A DNA stretch of 64,000 nucleotides from Cristatella mucedo (GCA_009760855.2 WPIO01000110.1:963501-1027500); one strand, 5' to 3'. Counted from the first letter of the stretch, positions 28,940 to 41,904 are shown. Numbers and translations are program-made. The notes: generated from the sequence alone by a model not told the origin.

Positions 28940-29860
28940 AAGACATCTGGGTACAGATCAAGTTCTCGGAGGGCACTGCACTAATGACCCATCATTACAA
29001 GTATTCCGTCATCAGCTGTCAGAGAAACTCGGGAAACGCCGTGCATCCATGTCAGACGCCACCGTTTCGAGTCGCCAAGCATATTCCGTATCCTACCCAA
29101 TGTGTTTGACCACGGTTAATATTCATCCACTCTGGTTCGACTCTTGACTGCAACGAACCAAACTTTGCACGATCGGCAGCCTTCAAAAACTGTAGTAGAT
29201 TTCATGAGATCGTCTCGATGTCTGAGCACTCAATTTAACCAGCTAATACTCCGTCGTTTGTTCATAGAGCCAGCACACTTTCGGCTATGCAATAGTGCTC
29301 ATAGAAGGATATACTATAGAGGTATACTATATACTGGTCATCCCCAAATGCCAGTCCACGGGCTCCGTGAGCCATCTAGCATGTGCAGCTGAGAAAGCTC
29401 ACGTGCTCTTGATGCTTCTGTCGGCTGCACCCAAGTCCAGTTCCTGAGATACTGGGTTCAGGTGGCCTACACATCATCAGACCAGCCAGCAGGCACCACG
29501 GAGCTGAGGACCGCTGGGCCGATTTGCTGGCCGTCTGCAACCCTCATATGCTGCCATACACGGCTCGACCGAAGGGCTGCAGCAACCTGCAAAGCTTCGA
29601 AGCCACCAGCTTGCCGAGCCACAGACCAGTGGCCACGATACAGTGGACAGCCAAGGACTGCTAACGCCAGGAAAGTAACGCCTGCTGGCCACGCTTCGCG
29701 TCGATGTGAAGGAGCGGTCGAGTAAGTCTCGGTAAGGACGCCATCAGGGAGCTCATTCTCTCTCTTTCTCTAGGCAGTCACAGAGAGGCAGCACTGACCC
29801 GGGGTCCGACAGAAAATCGCAACAAGTCCAGAGTTAGACAAGTCTTTGGCAAGGGAGGGT
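28940..29860. other. Intergenic spacer with a possible SINE B tail scrap
   Basis: Only acagatcaagttctcggagg near 28951 resembles the SINE B/LINE II tail. The rest has no feature I can support. Confidence 0.3.
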
Positions 29861-29869
29861 GAAATGGCC

Positions 29870-30507
29870 ACCCAAAGTTCTTCCGCTGACCCACAACGAC
29901 CACCACGGCTTGGCTCCTTCGTACCTAGCTGAACTGCTGCACCAGTTTCAGCCTCCTCGTGCCCTCAGGTCCTGCATAGACCATAAATTAGCTGTCCCAT
30001 TCCTCTGCTTAAAGACCACTGGCGACAGAAGCTTTAGCTCTGCAGGTCCTAGACTGTGGAACTCGCTTCCACATGTGATTCTTACGTAACGTCAACTGCT
30101 CTCCCCTCTCTCTCTATATATAAATATATATAATTCATTTATATAGCACCCCAAGAGAACTTAATCTCTATTCAGGCGCTTCACATATGCCTCGGGGCTC
30201 GAGCCCACGACTTCAGCCAGACCTTGGTCGGGGCGAGCGCCTTATCTGCTGGATCTCCTGCTGCCGACTATGGCTCATCCTTTTCAGTGGTCCCGAGCTG
30301 TTCCTTCAATGCTACTCAACTGCTCTCCTGACTCTGCTATGCTTCCCACTTTGTCTTTGTTGCGTGAGACGAAGTCTGCTGGCTACCGAATGCGTACCGA
30401 AAGCGACTTAGGCTGCGAGTGCTCTATACAAAACTCTTTGCGTAACACCCACATAGCCTGTATGGCTTTGTGGAGTTACAGACGGAGATACATTACATTA
30501 CACTAGC
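29870..30507 (+). mobile_element. LINE family I 3' end, split by a SINE
   Basis: 29890-30110 encodes LAELLHQFQPPRALRSC, then GDRSFSSAGPRLWNSLP; 30250-30507 continues with CCRLWLILF-type and RETKSAGYRMRTES sequence and ends gagatacattacattac. The break coincides with a SINE B copy, so this is a nested insertion. Confidence 0.85.
30128..30252 (-). mobile_element. tRNA-derived SINE family B inserted in LINE family I
   Basis: The reverse tail (aattcatttatatagcacc, aagagaacttaatctctatt) and the GGGCTCGAGCCC region are intact. LINE sequence on the two sides resumes at the same point (ctgctctcc / tcctgctgccga). Confidence 0.85.
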
Positions 30508-30514
30508 AAGGCAA

Positions 30515-31318
30515 AAGAAGCTGTCAGGCTGTTGGTCGGCAGTCATTGGCTCATAGGACTGGCAAACCTCACCAGGTTTGCCATCGCAGGCTGCCAAAAT
30601 ACACGTGTGACTCACAACGCAGGCATTTAATTTACTGGTCACTTCATCAATCGCATTATTATTTATAATTTAATGGTGTCCCATGGCTGGACTCACATTG
30701 CCAACAAGGTGTCGGATGACCCAAGCCAGCAACACCGGAAGCCCTACGTCCGGAATTCGACGGGCCCAGCTGTCACGTGGCCACCGCCAGGGTGGCCGAG
30801 GGTGCATCACAGAAAAGCACATCAAACACATTCTTCACGTGTGCGAGCAGAGCAGCAAAAGTAGAAAACAAAAGCTGCAGTGAATGGCAGCGGCAAGCGA
30901 AACTGTACAACTCCGTGTCACTTCGAAGCGGCAGGGCAGCTGGCGCGTGAATCCAGCAAGCAACGGCTGCAAAACCCCAGCAAAACAGCAGCAGCAGCAG
31001 CACCAGGCACCCCACGATAGCAGCGCGCACCTCGGCTCCGGCACGCGGGAGGCAATAATAAATTAGCTGTCGTGCACGAACAGGCAGGCGGCATGCGGCA
31101 CAAAAAACTAACGAGTAACGAATACCCGACGGTCGGAGCACTTGTATAGCGTGGCTGACTTGCACGCTCGCCAAGCAACGGACGAGCCAATCAGAGGCGA
31201 CTTCCGGATTCAGACAGACGTGGCAACAGCAAGAGGGAGAGGAGGGGGAGGAAGGGCACAGCACCGCCAAGAGCTGGCGCCAAGAGCAGTTGCGCAGCTG
31301 CCGCGAGCGAGCGCGAAT
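30515..31318. other. Downstream region of the DUSP gene
   Basis: It would contain the DUSP 3' UTR (- strand). TTTAAT at 30626 (ATTAAA on the coding strand) is a possible distant polyadenylation signal. A CAG run sits near 30985-31000. Confidence 0.3.
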
Positions 31319-31319
31319 C

Positions 31320-34300
31320 TCATTTGCTTGAGCTGCCTGCGGCGCCGCCGCCTCCGCCGGATCGTCTGCTGCTGAAGTCCTGCGAGTAGGTGGTCATCCA
31401 GCCCACGCCGCCCTTCGTCTCCGACTCGTACACGTCCGGCACGAAGCCGCCGCCCGTCTTCACCATGTGCACCGTGTTGGTGCCGCGCAGCTTCCGCTCG
31501 TAGTCGATCAGCTGACGCCAGAAGCCCACGTTGGGCCGCACGATGGACCGCCGCTGCTGCACGAGCGCATGCGCCTGCTGCAGCGTCATGCCGCCGTACT
31601 TCATCAGGTAGGCGATGCAGAGCGTCGACGAGCGCGACACGCCGGCCATGCAGTGCACCAGCGCCTTGCCGCCGCTGCGGCGCACGTCCTCGATGCGATC
31701 GGCCACCTTGTCGAAGTGGGCGCACAGCTGCGTGTTCGGCAGGTCGTCCACGCTGATCTTGATGGACTGCAGAAGTGGCGGAAGCGATCAGAGGAGCGCA
31801 GCGCCGGAAGCTGTGCAGCCGCCAAAGCAGACGACGAGCTGCAGCAGTGCGGCAGCGGCAAAACCAGCACCTGCACGTGCTCCGCGGAAAGCAAGACGGC
31901 AGTGTGCGAGCGCGCACTCTGCCGCAATGCCAATTGCTAGCAGGACTTGACAGACTGAACGGAATAAGGAGCTGCCGTCGGATAGCTCACAGCCGTATCG
32001 TTTAAGCAGGTTTCACGCTACGCTTTCGTTTATCAGCGTTTCAACTGAACTCCCGGGCAGTTTTCTTAACGGCTTGTGCTGGGAACAACTTCAGGCTCAA
32101 CGCATCGGGTGTTCATTTTTTTAATACTCATTTACACTTTGCTCTAGCCAATGATAATTGTTTGGATGCAAATACGCTACATCCAACAAAAATACACACA
32201 CGAACATATACTAGCGGCCCTGTTTGCCACGATTGGCCTCTTGTGATTATGCTACGTAATGTACTGTGTCTCCATCTGTCACTCCACAACGACAAAGTGG
32301 GTGACATGCAGAAGAGTTTTCTAAAGCGCACTCAAAACCAAAGCTGCATTCGGTAGCCAACAAACAGACTTCTTCTCACATAACAAAGAGAAGTTGAGAA
32401 GCATAGCTGAGTCAGCAAGGCAGTCGAGGAAGAGGGCAGCATGGAAGTTAGCTGCTCATTCCTGGAAAGTATGCACCACCACAGCCGGCAGCAGCAGAAT
32501 ACATGTCTGGCGGATGTAGAATGGCGGATTTAGCTCAGCCGGTAACTATTCGAATAGTGGTGAATTGATGGTAAATACTGAACAATCAGTTTTGGTTAAT
32601 CGGCTATTGAGAGGCAGTTTTGATTTGTAGCTTATCGCTCACGGAGGACTTCTGAGCACTGATGCCAAACCGAGAAAACTCAGAAGCTGCATAGTTGTTG
32701 ATGTCGCCTTGGCAACAGGATGACTCCATAACTAACTGATGGCCGGCTGTGTTTATGAATTTCGGTAGCTGGGTGAGAGGTATTACTCTGCTCACCTACT
32801 GGCATGCTTTGCTACACGATAATTATGCTAGTAAGACCTGCTAGCAGAAGAAATATGTAGTGTGTGCTATACCTCTAAATATGGCCAACACAATGTGTGC
32901 TACATTTTTCAGACCTTACTCCTCTAATAGGTGGTGTGACATATCCTTTATGCGCTAGTGCACTACTAGGGAAATTGTTCAGACACCCGTGATCTTGGCC
33001 AGGGAAGCCGGCACTTTTCCCAGCAGCAAGTCAGTTCTTCAAGGCTACCGTTCCGATAGCTTTGCAGCCTAGGGAGACTACTTCATGCTTCCCTGCTTCC
33101 GAGTTTCCAGATGTCGTTGCTTCTTAATATTGAGGCATTCGCACTGCTCGGAAATCGTGTGCTCTTTTGCAATGGCTATACGATCGGTGCTTGCCAAACG
33201 CAGCCTTATAATTTTCGTTTTCGTGAATGCAAAAATAGCTACGGGGAAGGAGTTCCGGTAGCTAATGTGCTTCCAAATTGGGTTGGACAGTGCAGTCACC
33301 CAAGCTAGCACTATGGCACACATCACTGCGCAGACACAAGCGAAATTAACCGTATTCGATATAATTAATAATAGTTTGTCTTATGTACAACACAGTAAAA
33401 AACTTAATCTCTACACGCTCCAAGAGAAGGGATAACCAAAATATAACGACAAGCAAGGTATCCTGCTTCGGTAAATATGCAAAATAAAATAAAAAATGTA
33501 CTTGGCTGGTTTCTCACTCTAGCTGCACAACCGATTACTTGCATAGTCTCGGACCAGGTCTGGCCCTGCATACAAATCAGACGTCTCAAGCCTTGACGAC
33601 CATTCCTAGAGGAGCGCTCAGGCTGCTCGTGGAAGTGCTAGCTCGTGGCTAGTGGCTCTAGAGGTTTGAGCAGACGACAGGTCAGCAGCAGCACAGCAAG
33701 TTGACACACGGCGACGAACGATAGACAACTTCCCGAGCACCGATCCGAGACATCACATCCCCATCGAGAGAGTGGACCCACCCTGCTGGATGCCTTCGCG
33801 TCCGAGCCTTTTCTGCCCGAGACAGGATCGGCCACGGCGTTTGAGTTGGCCGATGAACGAGCAGCACGTGGCGATCTGCGCAGCCAGCTGCCACCACCCT
33901 TCGGCGACCGGCCGAACGAGCCAGCCCGGGCCGCTAGGCAAAGGGGCGACTAGCCAGATGCCGACCAGACCTTGGTTCCAGAAAGCACCGGAAAGCACAC
34001 TGCATCGTTGTTCTGTAGCCCGGCTGCACGGTCGCTGCTCAAGCAAACGCGGCAGCAAGCCGCCACCAGTAGGACTCGCTGTGTGCAACAGCTGCTGCTG
34101 CTGACATCACTGGACCGCTCAGCAGCAACAGCAGCAATCGCAGCAGCAGCAGCAGAAAGAGCGATGGTGCAGACACACTCAAGCACCTAGCCTCACCTGC
34201 ACGCCAGGTATGTTCAAGCCCGGGTACTCCAGCGTGACGTTTATGATGAAAGTGATTCCGAGCTGCCTGATCTTTGCCTCGTTCAAGGCCAGAGCACCGC

Positions 34301-34442
34301 ACAGATACAAGTGGTCGTTTATCTGAGAGATGACACCGAAAGGTAGGCCGGAGAAGGGTCCGTTGTTGGCGCTCATGCCGGGCGGCGAACTGCTGGCACC
34401 ACGTCCGCCCGACCTGCCCCGGCCGCCACCGTATAATGCCAT
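31320..34442 (-). CDS. Dual-specificity protein phosphatase, DUSP14/18/21 type
   Basis: Two coding exons on the - strand, 34442-34197 and 31766-31320, join in phase 0 to 230 aa. It is a small atypical DUSP without a MAPK-docking (CH2) domain. The catalytic signature is VHCMAGVSRSS (Cys121, Arg127) and the general acid is D90 in SVDDLPN. Other family blocks are ISQINDHLYLCGALA, LGITFIINVT, STLCIAYLMKYGGMTL, RRSIVRPNVGFWRQLIDYER and GFVPDVYESE. This order and the RPNVGFWRQLI...VPDVYE ending are those of DUSP14/18/21, which dephosphorylate phospho-Ser/Thr and Tyr; I cannot tell which paralogue. The N-terminus (residues 1-30) is Gly/Ser-rich and the C-terminus has about 27 extra residues ending in Gly/Ser. 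Donor CAG|GTGAGG and acceptor TTCTGCAG are good. The start ATG has context gacATGG; a 5' UTR intron just upstream is possible. The intron carries a reverse LINE. Confidence 0.9.
32022..32515 (-). mobile_element. LINE family I 3' end with extended 3' sequence, in DUSP intron
   Basis: 32240-32515 is reverse family I (ggtagccaacaaacagactt, tccatctgtcactccacaa). 32022-32240, on its 3' side, is shared with 35187-35430 but not with the other family I copies. Confidence 0.7.
33600..34190. other. DUSP intron, GC-rich part with CAG/CAA repeats
   Basis: Contains an imperfect CAG repeat (about 34120-34160) close to the end of exon 1. No exon is recognisable. Confidence 0.4.
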
Positions 34443-34734
34443 GTCACCACGCTGCACAACCGTGACCTACAAGTTGGGGTGTTTAATCTTTAAAAGATTA
34501 CTGATGGCAGCATGTACACCGACCGGCTAGCTCTCGACCCGGAGCACTAGACAAAATGGCTGTTCGAGGCACGGCTCACGATTTAGAATATGGTCAGTCA
34601 CAGCGGCTCAATATCGTCAACAATGGCACCTCTGCTGTTGGGCATACCAGGCTGCTTGCACAAACGGGCAGAACTTGCAGAGCAACTGCCTTACGGTTTT
34701 GCACTCGTACATGACAGCAGCGCCTGGAGCGCAT

Positions 34735-36510
34735 GCGCAAGCACGAGATGGAATTCAAGTGACATCGCTACGCTGAAACTGCTCTGCGGTGCGTGACCAA
34801 AGACATAAGCAGCCGTGATAACGGTAAATTTTACTATCCTAGTCCTGCTTCATATAGCTATAATCTTTGTCCGACACTATTGATCACGATATTCTATTTG
34901 AAACGATTGAGAACAACGATCGGCCAGGCATATGAGGTTCTGGCATGGTTCATATAGTACTGGTCTGATCGCATTCAATCAGTGTTGTGTGGCGGTCAAT
35001 TCTCATCCAGCAGGCAGGTGAATTGTGGTATTCCACAGGTGGTCCTTTCTTGATCTATTGCTGTTCCCCATTAATACCGAGCATCTTGGAATAGTGATTT
35101 GGGCCCATGGGAATACAATATCACTTTTATGCTGACACTACCCAGCTGTAATTGTTGTTTAAACCAATGGAATCAGCTGCAGTGATGCTTTCGTTAGTCA
35201 GTGTTTCAACTGTTCTCCCGTGCAGTTTTCTTAACAGACTGACGGCTTGTGCTGGGGACAACTTCAGGCTCAACACATCGGGCGTTCACTTTTTGTAATA
35301 CTCATTTACACTTTGCTGTAGCCAATGGTGAATGCTTGGATATAAAGACACTACATCTATCATAAATACACACACAAACGTATACTAGCGGCCTTGTTTG
35401 CTACGATTGGCCTCTTGTGAGTACGCTATGTAATGTACTGTGTCTCCATCTGTAACTCCACAACGTCTAAGTGGGTGGCATGCAGAAGAGTTTTCTAAAG
35501 CTCACTCAAAACCAAAGCTGCTTTCCTTATGCATTCGGTAGCCAACAGTGACGGCCTATAGTGACTGAATGATTGCCTCGCAGATGTTTGATCCTGGATG
35601 TCGGCCAATTTGCTTAAGCTCAGCGACTGCAAAACCGAACTCCTACTCAAAGAACACCGCAAGTGCTCGGCTGGATGAGGAGACTCTGCTCTTCTAAATT
35701 GGCATTGCTGTTGTCCGACCGTCGCCGAGCGCTTGGAATTTAGGTGTTCTCTTTGATAACTGTGTTGTTAAAAGTTTCATTATGAAGACTACCTCCAGAG
35801 CTAGCAAGCAATCACACCAGATCTCTATCCAAGAAATCTACCATATTGGCTTGCTAGAAATTTAACCAGATCCCTGGTTCTGTCCAGGCTCGACTACTGC
35901 AATTCCATCTAGGCTGGGCAACCAAAAAAAGCCACTAAACCTCTGCAGCTCTTGATTAATATGGCTTCAAGGCTAATCAACAAATCCCAGAGGTTTAGTG
36001 GCTTTTTCAGAGCCACTTGTCTCCTTTGCTGAAGGAATGGCGATGGCTTCTGGTCGATCATCGGATACAGAGCAAAATTCTTACCTTGACTCTAAAGGCC
36101 GGCAGTGGCTTCATTCCTAGCGGAACTGCTTCACCAGTTTCAGCCTCCTCCAGCCCTCCCCCGTTGGCAACAGAAGCTTTGCATGCCACAAAGGACCTGA
36201 AGGACTGTGGAGCTCACTTCCACATAAGCAATGAAATCTACTCTCTTACTGCAGACTGAGGTGGGCCCTTTCTAGCCTTACTGAGCTGCCACTTCCATGC
36301 TACGCTCTTCATTGAATGCCATCCTGAATCAGCTAGGCTTCTCACTTTCTCTTTGTTGCATGAGACGAAATCTTTTGGCAACCGTATGCTTATCGAAACT
36401 CACTTAGGCTTTGAGTGCATTATAGAAAAATCTCTGTGTAACACCAACTTAGTCCTAGTGGCTTTGTGGAGTCATAGAGGGAGATGCAATACATTACATC
36501 ACGAGGACTG
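34735..36510 (+). mobile_element. LINE family I, reverse transcriptase domain to 3' end, with nested insertion
   Basis: Despite many stops the RT order is readable: an ILVLL segment where 'VLLDLSAAFDTVDH' is expected, DRIQSVLCGGQFSSSRQVNCGIPQ (34960-35040), then FYADTTQL (35128-35152; the YADDTQL active site with the second Asp lost), the SANCLKLSDCKTELL region (35600-35650), and the 3' end from 36050. A reverse LINE I copy (35187-35547) interrupts it right after the YADD region. Confidence 0.8.
35187..35547 (-). mobile_element. Nested LINE family I 3' end with the same extended 3' sequence
   Basis: Closely similar to 32022-32361 throughout: gctttcgt start, tcaggctcaac, actcatttacactttgct, tatactagcggcc, the tccatctgtaactccacaac tail, and gcattcggtagccaaca end. 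Confidence 0.8.
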
Positions 36511-36864
36511 CAAGTACCACGGCAATGCCCCAATAGCAGCCGCCGCTGTCCAGGTTATGACCTGCCTGGCCTTCGAGAGCGCAGCTAGATCCCTGATACA
36601 TCGTGCCCTGGTACTTTGCAGCTGCAGCAGTAAGGCAGGTAGCCCTGGCTCGGTGCATGCAAAGGCTTCCTTAAAGCATTCAGCAGCTAGCCATGGGAGA
36701 ACGTGGGGCCAGCAAGCCACAACCCCAGGGCACGATGAGCAAATCTATTCCCCCAAGACAATGATTGAACAGAATGCCAGCGCCTAGGAGGCAGCAAGAA
36801 TGCAATAAGCAGGATTGAATGAACCCTATAAATAGCAGTCAAGAGGACACGATCTATACACCGT

Positions 36865-37245
36865 TATAATAATAATAATAATACACTTGATAAAGCGCCC
36901 TCAGAGAACTCAATCTCTTTCTTGGCACTTTACATTTGCTGCAAAGGAAACACGATGGAATGGTGATTGGTATCATGCTTGATAAGCAACATGAATAACA
37001 TGGTTAGGGATGACAAGCACAGGGTCAGCATGCAAGTGTGGTTAGTGGGCAGCATGCAACAGTGTCAGCATGCATAAGCACATTAAGGAAGAATCACAGG
37101 GACCCACTAAATGCTGTGCTAAATAGGTATTTTCAATTTCTTTTTAAATGTTGTCAAGTCAGGGGACGTCGTGATGCAAGTCGGGAGTGAGTCCCAAGCT
37201 TTGGCAGCATACGAACTAAAGGCACGGTCTCCTTCAAAGGATCCT
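36865..37245 (-). mobile_element. LINE family II 3' end
   Basis: Starts aataataataataatacact, has agcgccctcagagaactca, ctttacatttgctgcaaagg, acagggtcagcatgcaagtg, then the reverse of the WNSLP-to-end region (gtcgggagtgagtcccaagc). It is a 5'-truncated copy. Confidence 0.85.
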
Positions 37246-37259
37246 GGGCTTTATTCACA

Positions 37260-37930
37260 AGAAATGTTAGCACGGCACAAACACAGCCTGCATTAATCTG
37301 ATGAGCAGTATCCAGGGACAGACTGATGTGCATTATCACAGACAGACTAACATGCAGACGAGGCCTCCTAATGTCACTGGCCAGTGCCTGTGCAAGAGCT
37401 CACACGTGTGCAGGTGCTCACTGGCTTGAGTGAGTGCGAGTACGCAGGGCAGAGCGACCGAGCAGGATGCAATTGAAATATGGAAGCAGCCTGTTTAACA
37501 GTGCATGCACTACCCCAAGCCCAAGGCCCAAGGTCATGTGGCGATGCAATGCATCTTCCTAGTCCCGGAAATCTGGAGAGTGGAGAGGCCAGCCAATAAG
37601 CAGCTGCTGGCACAGCTGCTACACAGCAGCAGAGGTCCTAAGCAGTGGCAGGTGGGTGGGTGGGTGCAGGTATGTCGATGGGCCACTGTAGCAGTAGCAG
37701 CAGCTACTCTAAGTAGAGGTATGCACGGCCCCCCCCCCCCCCCCAACACACTTGTCATGGGTCACGAGTCATGGGTCACCCAGTGGTGCAGGGTCCATCC
37801 GCACCAGCACAAATTTAAAAGTAAATAACAGCCACCACCAGCACATTTAGGCAAGGGAGGCTGGAGGCTCCAGGTCCCAGGCAGCCTGCATGCATCAAAC
37901 GGGTAACAGTAAAGATTGCTGATTCGACTA
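37260..37930. other. Intergenic spacer with a C16 run
   Basis: C homopolymer at 37729-37744. Otherwise nothing recognised; short GGGT repeats at about 37650. Confidence 0.45.
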
Positions 37931-37934
37931 AAAT

Positions 37935-38061
37935 GCCTCATTTAAATGGCAGCAGCAGAAGAGCTTTTGCTGCAGGACTCGAACCCGTGACCTCGGCATT
38001 ATGCGATGGACCAGAGGTCGCGACGAAGCAGCACTTTAACACGACCTCTGGTCCATCGCAT
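37935..38061 (-). mobile_element. tRNA-like SINE A fragment with a 20-bp perfect inverted repeat
   Basis: The reverse complement of 37970-38000 reads gccgaggtcacgggttcgag, a B-box region. Immediately after it, ATGCGATGGACCAGAGGTCG (38001-38020) is repeated inverted at 38042-38061, with a 21-base spacer. Confidence 0.6.
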
Positions 38062-38069
38062 GGTGCTGG

Positions 38070-41000
38070 TAATGTGAACTGCCTTCCATGCAAACCAGTA
38101 GAAAATAATATATAAGCAGCATCTAGCAACACTGGCTAGGCTCGGCAAGTAAGCTTTGTTGATAGCTAGCCAATGCAATCTTCGAGTTTGCCAAAGAATT
38201 TAATGACTGCTCGAGAGTGAGAACGATTTGGCTTATAAGTCTATTCTTACTGTACAGCCCGAAAATCTTCAGGGGGGAGGTAATCACAGCAGCACAATAA
38301 CCAATATGGGGCACAACTGGCTGGTCACGAGTATCCGAAAAGTGTACAGCGGTGATTAAAGGGCAAACTGCACAGCTTGATGATAAGGAATTCACACAAA
38401 GCCACAAGAAGTTTAAACCGGACTAGGACCTAGCCTGGCTGCCTGAGCCGCAGCTGCTTCTGCACTGCGATGTAATGCACGGCACGAAGCATCGCCATCG
38501 CTGCTGCTGCAAGCACGAAAACCGGCAGAGATAACTCAAGCAGAGAGGAATTTGCCTGAGAGGAATTGAAGAGGTAGGCAGGATTTATGGAGTGGCACTT
38601 GTGTGCACTGATAGCAGGAAGCAGGAAGGACGAGTTTGGAGGCAAGGAGGGGACTTTGTAAACCACCGCAGAAGGTTGAAATGCAACAGCTGCACAGCCA
38701 CAGCCACAATACGATGACTGCCCCTGGCATGAGGCCAGCTGGGTTGCAAGCCTTCATGCACTTACTTTCAACAGACCGAGGGCACTTGGCATACCAATTC
38801 ACTAAGAAGACGGGCGCCCAGTTTTGCCCGTCAAGTACTACACGATGACATCATGGCATCAGCCAGACCAAGGCCGTAAAATCCCAATCTTTTTACCATC
38901 TAGCAACTCTTTCATCAGAGATTTCCGCATCTCATTCAGAGCTAGCAGTCTATGCAGTACGGTACGGCTGGGTAGCCATGCCACCAGGGCTGTATAGCCA
39001 TGCCACCGTGGCACTAGTGAACAGCAGGTGGTGCTATTTTACTGCAAGCTAGCAACGCACGTATACTTTCAAAACATCGGTAGGTGTTGTGCAGAGGTTC
39101 CAAGAATCACATGATAATCTAGTACTTACCACTATCATTTTTTTTTACTTAAGCGAATCAGCAGAAAACGCCAGCGCATCTACTATAGAGCATGAAGAGC
39201 GACCGAACGGTTGGGTTGGCAGTCGTAGATCACAGGCTGGGATATTCAGTAATGAGCTGCCTGGCTCGGCTGGCTCAGCTGACTTCTGAAGCAGTGTAAA
39301 TGGCACGGCTGCAGCAGCGGCAACGGCAGTCGCAGACTGGCGGCTAAAGCAGGTACCTGTGCCCTGCTCTTAAAACAGGTCTTGAAGCAATCCAGCGCAG
39401 TGATACACAGAGTACTGTGCTGACTGCTGCAGCCGGGGAACTCTCGAAAATCTCCTTGCAACTTCACCAAATTGAAGGGACGGTGAACAACGCACGATTA
39501 AGCTACGTTTGTCTGCAAGTAAAGGTCTGCCTCCTAGCGAATGACAACAGCGTCGGACTGCAACGCTACGTAACAGCACAAGTTGAGACGCTGGAAACGG
39601 GGCTTGGGCCGACTGTCCCGGCCCAAGCCACGTGACAGTTTTGGCTCGACACGACTGCTCCCGATCGGGAATCAACGGCGAATGATAGGCTGAGCTGGTC
39701 GCAGCATGACATAATAACAGCCATCACAATTACCTCTGGGAAATCGACTCTGAAAAACCGAAGACGCAGCGGACAGCAACAGGAACTCTTGGTAGATACC
39801 ATGGATTATCGCACGGACTTCGAAGATTCTGCGATTAGCGGGTTGAAGTACAGCATGTGGCACAACAGATTAGTCTAAAATTGACGGAGAATGTCGGTAC
39901 CGAAATGCCGGACATTCAGCCTAACTGCAAAGCTTGAGCGCAACAAGCGAATACGAAGCAAAAAACTGTTTCCGGAATCTTCTGCGTACAGTGGTGGGTG
40001 CAAGAACAGCGAAACAGTGCCGCTACGACGTAGTCCCCCCCGAATAGCGGAGAAACGCAGGCGTCACTCGAGCTTTCATCATGTAAGGCGCTAGGAAAAC
40101 CATCCGACTGAATATAGCTCCATAGATCGCTAGCAAATTACTGGAATACAGTGGGAGCCACGCTGGGGAAACTTGGAAGGCGGGATATAAATGCTACAAT
40201 TTTAGTCGAATACTATAGTAAATTTAAGATGCTAAAATTCCGACTAAGAAAATCTTTACAGTTAGCGCAAATAGCAGTGCTTGCGTTTCAAACAGTCGTA
40301 CAGAACAAAAGCTCCGAGAACACCTTACCGTCACGACGGATGTGGTAGGCACAATCACAAGGCAACTTCCCAACCGTAGTTACGCCGACTGCAATCCAAC
40401 TTCAGCCAAAAAACAAAGGATAGTGTACAGATTATTTAAATTTTTAAATTTACACGTGCATAAAAGGAAAAATGAGTATCGGATACATTCCACTAAAGAT
40501 GCACTCATGCGTAACACAGCGCTCTCTAGCGACGAATGTGGCTTCAGGGCAGACGGATGCAGTTTCCCAGCTACGCTCGCGAAATATATATCTATGCTCG
40601 CCCGGCTGCAAAGCTTAGCCTAATCGTAGGATTTACGTGTTTATACGGTGCAATCAGTCGCTAGCATTTATATTTTAATTTGGATTTAATTCTGCTTAAA
40701 TATTTACTGTTCATTATGAATGCCGTCAGTCGGAGCCAGAACTTAACGCCCCAGAGCTCAAGCAGCCGTGCTCCGACCGAACTGACAGTGCGAGGCGCGA
40801 CGATGAGAAGCCGCATGCAATAAGATTATCGCCTCTTGGTAATCGTAACGGCGGCGCGGGGTAATTGCGCGATTTGCACACCTTCACGCTCGTATTCCGC
40901 TCGGTTGTCTCATAGCGTTTGTGGCGAGCGACTGCATTGTGAGTTTACGTGCGGATTGACCCGCTTTACCTTGACGGCAAGCGACCACAATATAAAGAAT

Positions 41001-41900
41001 ATATTCGCTGAAACTTTAGCTGCGGCGAGCCACACAAAATCTTTTAGATTCCTGCATAGTACCAGTATCACTATTTGAATTATTTCTATCGGTGTTAGGT
41101 GTTAGGGCATCTTTACAAGGGTGCCATCGTGTACCTAGATACACAGGTATGTTCAAAGGGGTAACTTTTCTAGGCGAAGAAGAGACGAGCTTTTAAAAAC
41201 TGGCAGCAATTTTGGTCCAATATTTAAATAAAGAAATTTGGACCAAGGCAAATGAGGATCAAGCTGGGTGCAAGACATCGGAACCGAAATGTCGCCATCA
41301 GCAGAATTTGTTTTAAGTCGAAAGCTATTTCGACGTTGTTGTTCGCATAAGATATCAATCTGAGCTCCGACGCCATTCTGTGGGGCTGAATAGAATTTTT
41401 TGAAATAGCTGTAAGCCGTACTGTTATTACGAAGCATATGTTCGCTGTTGCCGGGCAGTCAAAGCTTGCATCTATCAATTGAAATACTAACGCGGCAATA
41501 AATTATTAACGAGAATACGCGGCAAAATATGAACCGACGAATCAAAGGAAAAATCAGAAGGATTAATAGCTCTTTATAGTCTCGGGAAAGCGTAGGAGAA
41601 CGCAGAGGAAAGAGCTCCTCAAACTCATCTATTTGTAGTTTCTTTTTGTAGAAACTTGTAGTTTCTAAGAGCCAGGCGCTTACGATGCAAGTGGACTGGG
41701 CTACCGTTTTCTCTATCTCGCGAGATAAAGATAGGTGCAGAATACGGTTAAGTGGCACTTGATTTATCACGATGTGATATTTTTTTGATCTTACCAAAGA
41801 TCTAAGCACCTTCAGCTTATGCCGGCCGTACACTGAATTATTAATTGACAGCGGCATTATATACTATTTCTGCCAATGAGTATGAATTATGGCACTATAT
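38070..41900. other. Long stretch without recognised genes or repeat families
   Basis: About 3.8 kb. Some CpG-richer sequence at 40730-40990 could be a promoter of something unrecognised. No frame resembles a known protein and the LINE/SINE families are absent, which makes it one of the cleaner stretches of this half. Confidence 0.4.
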
Positions 41901-41904
41901 AATA

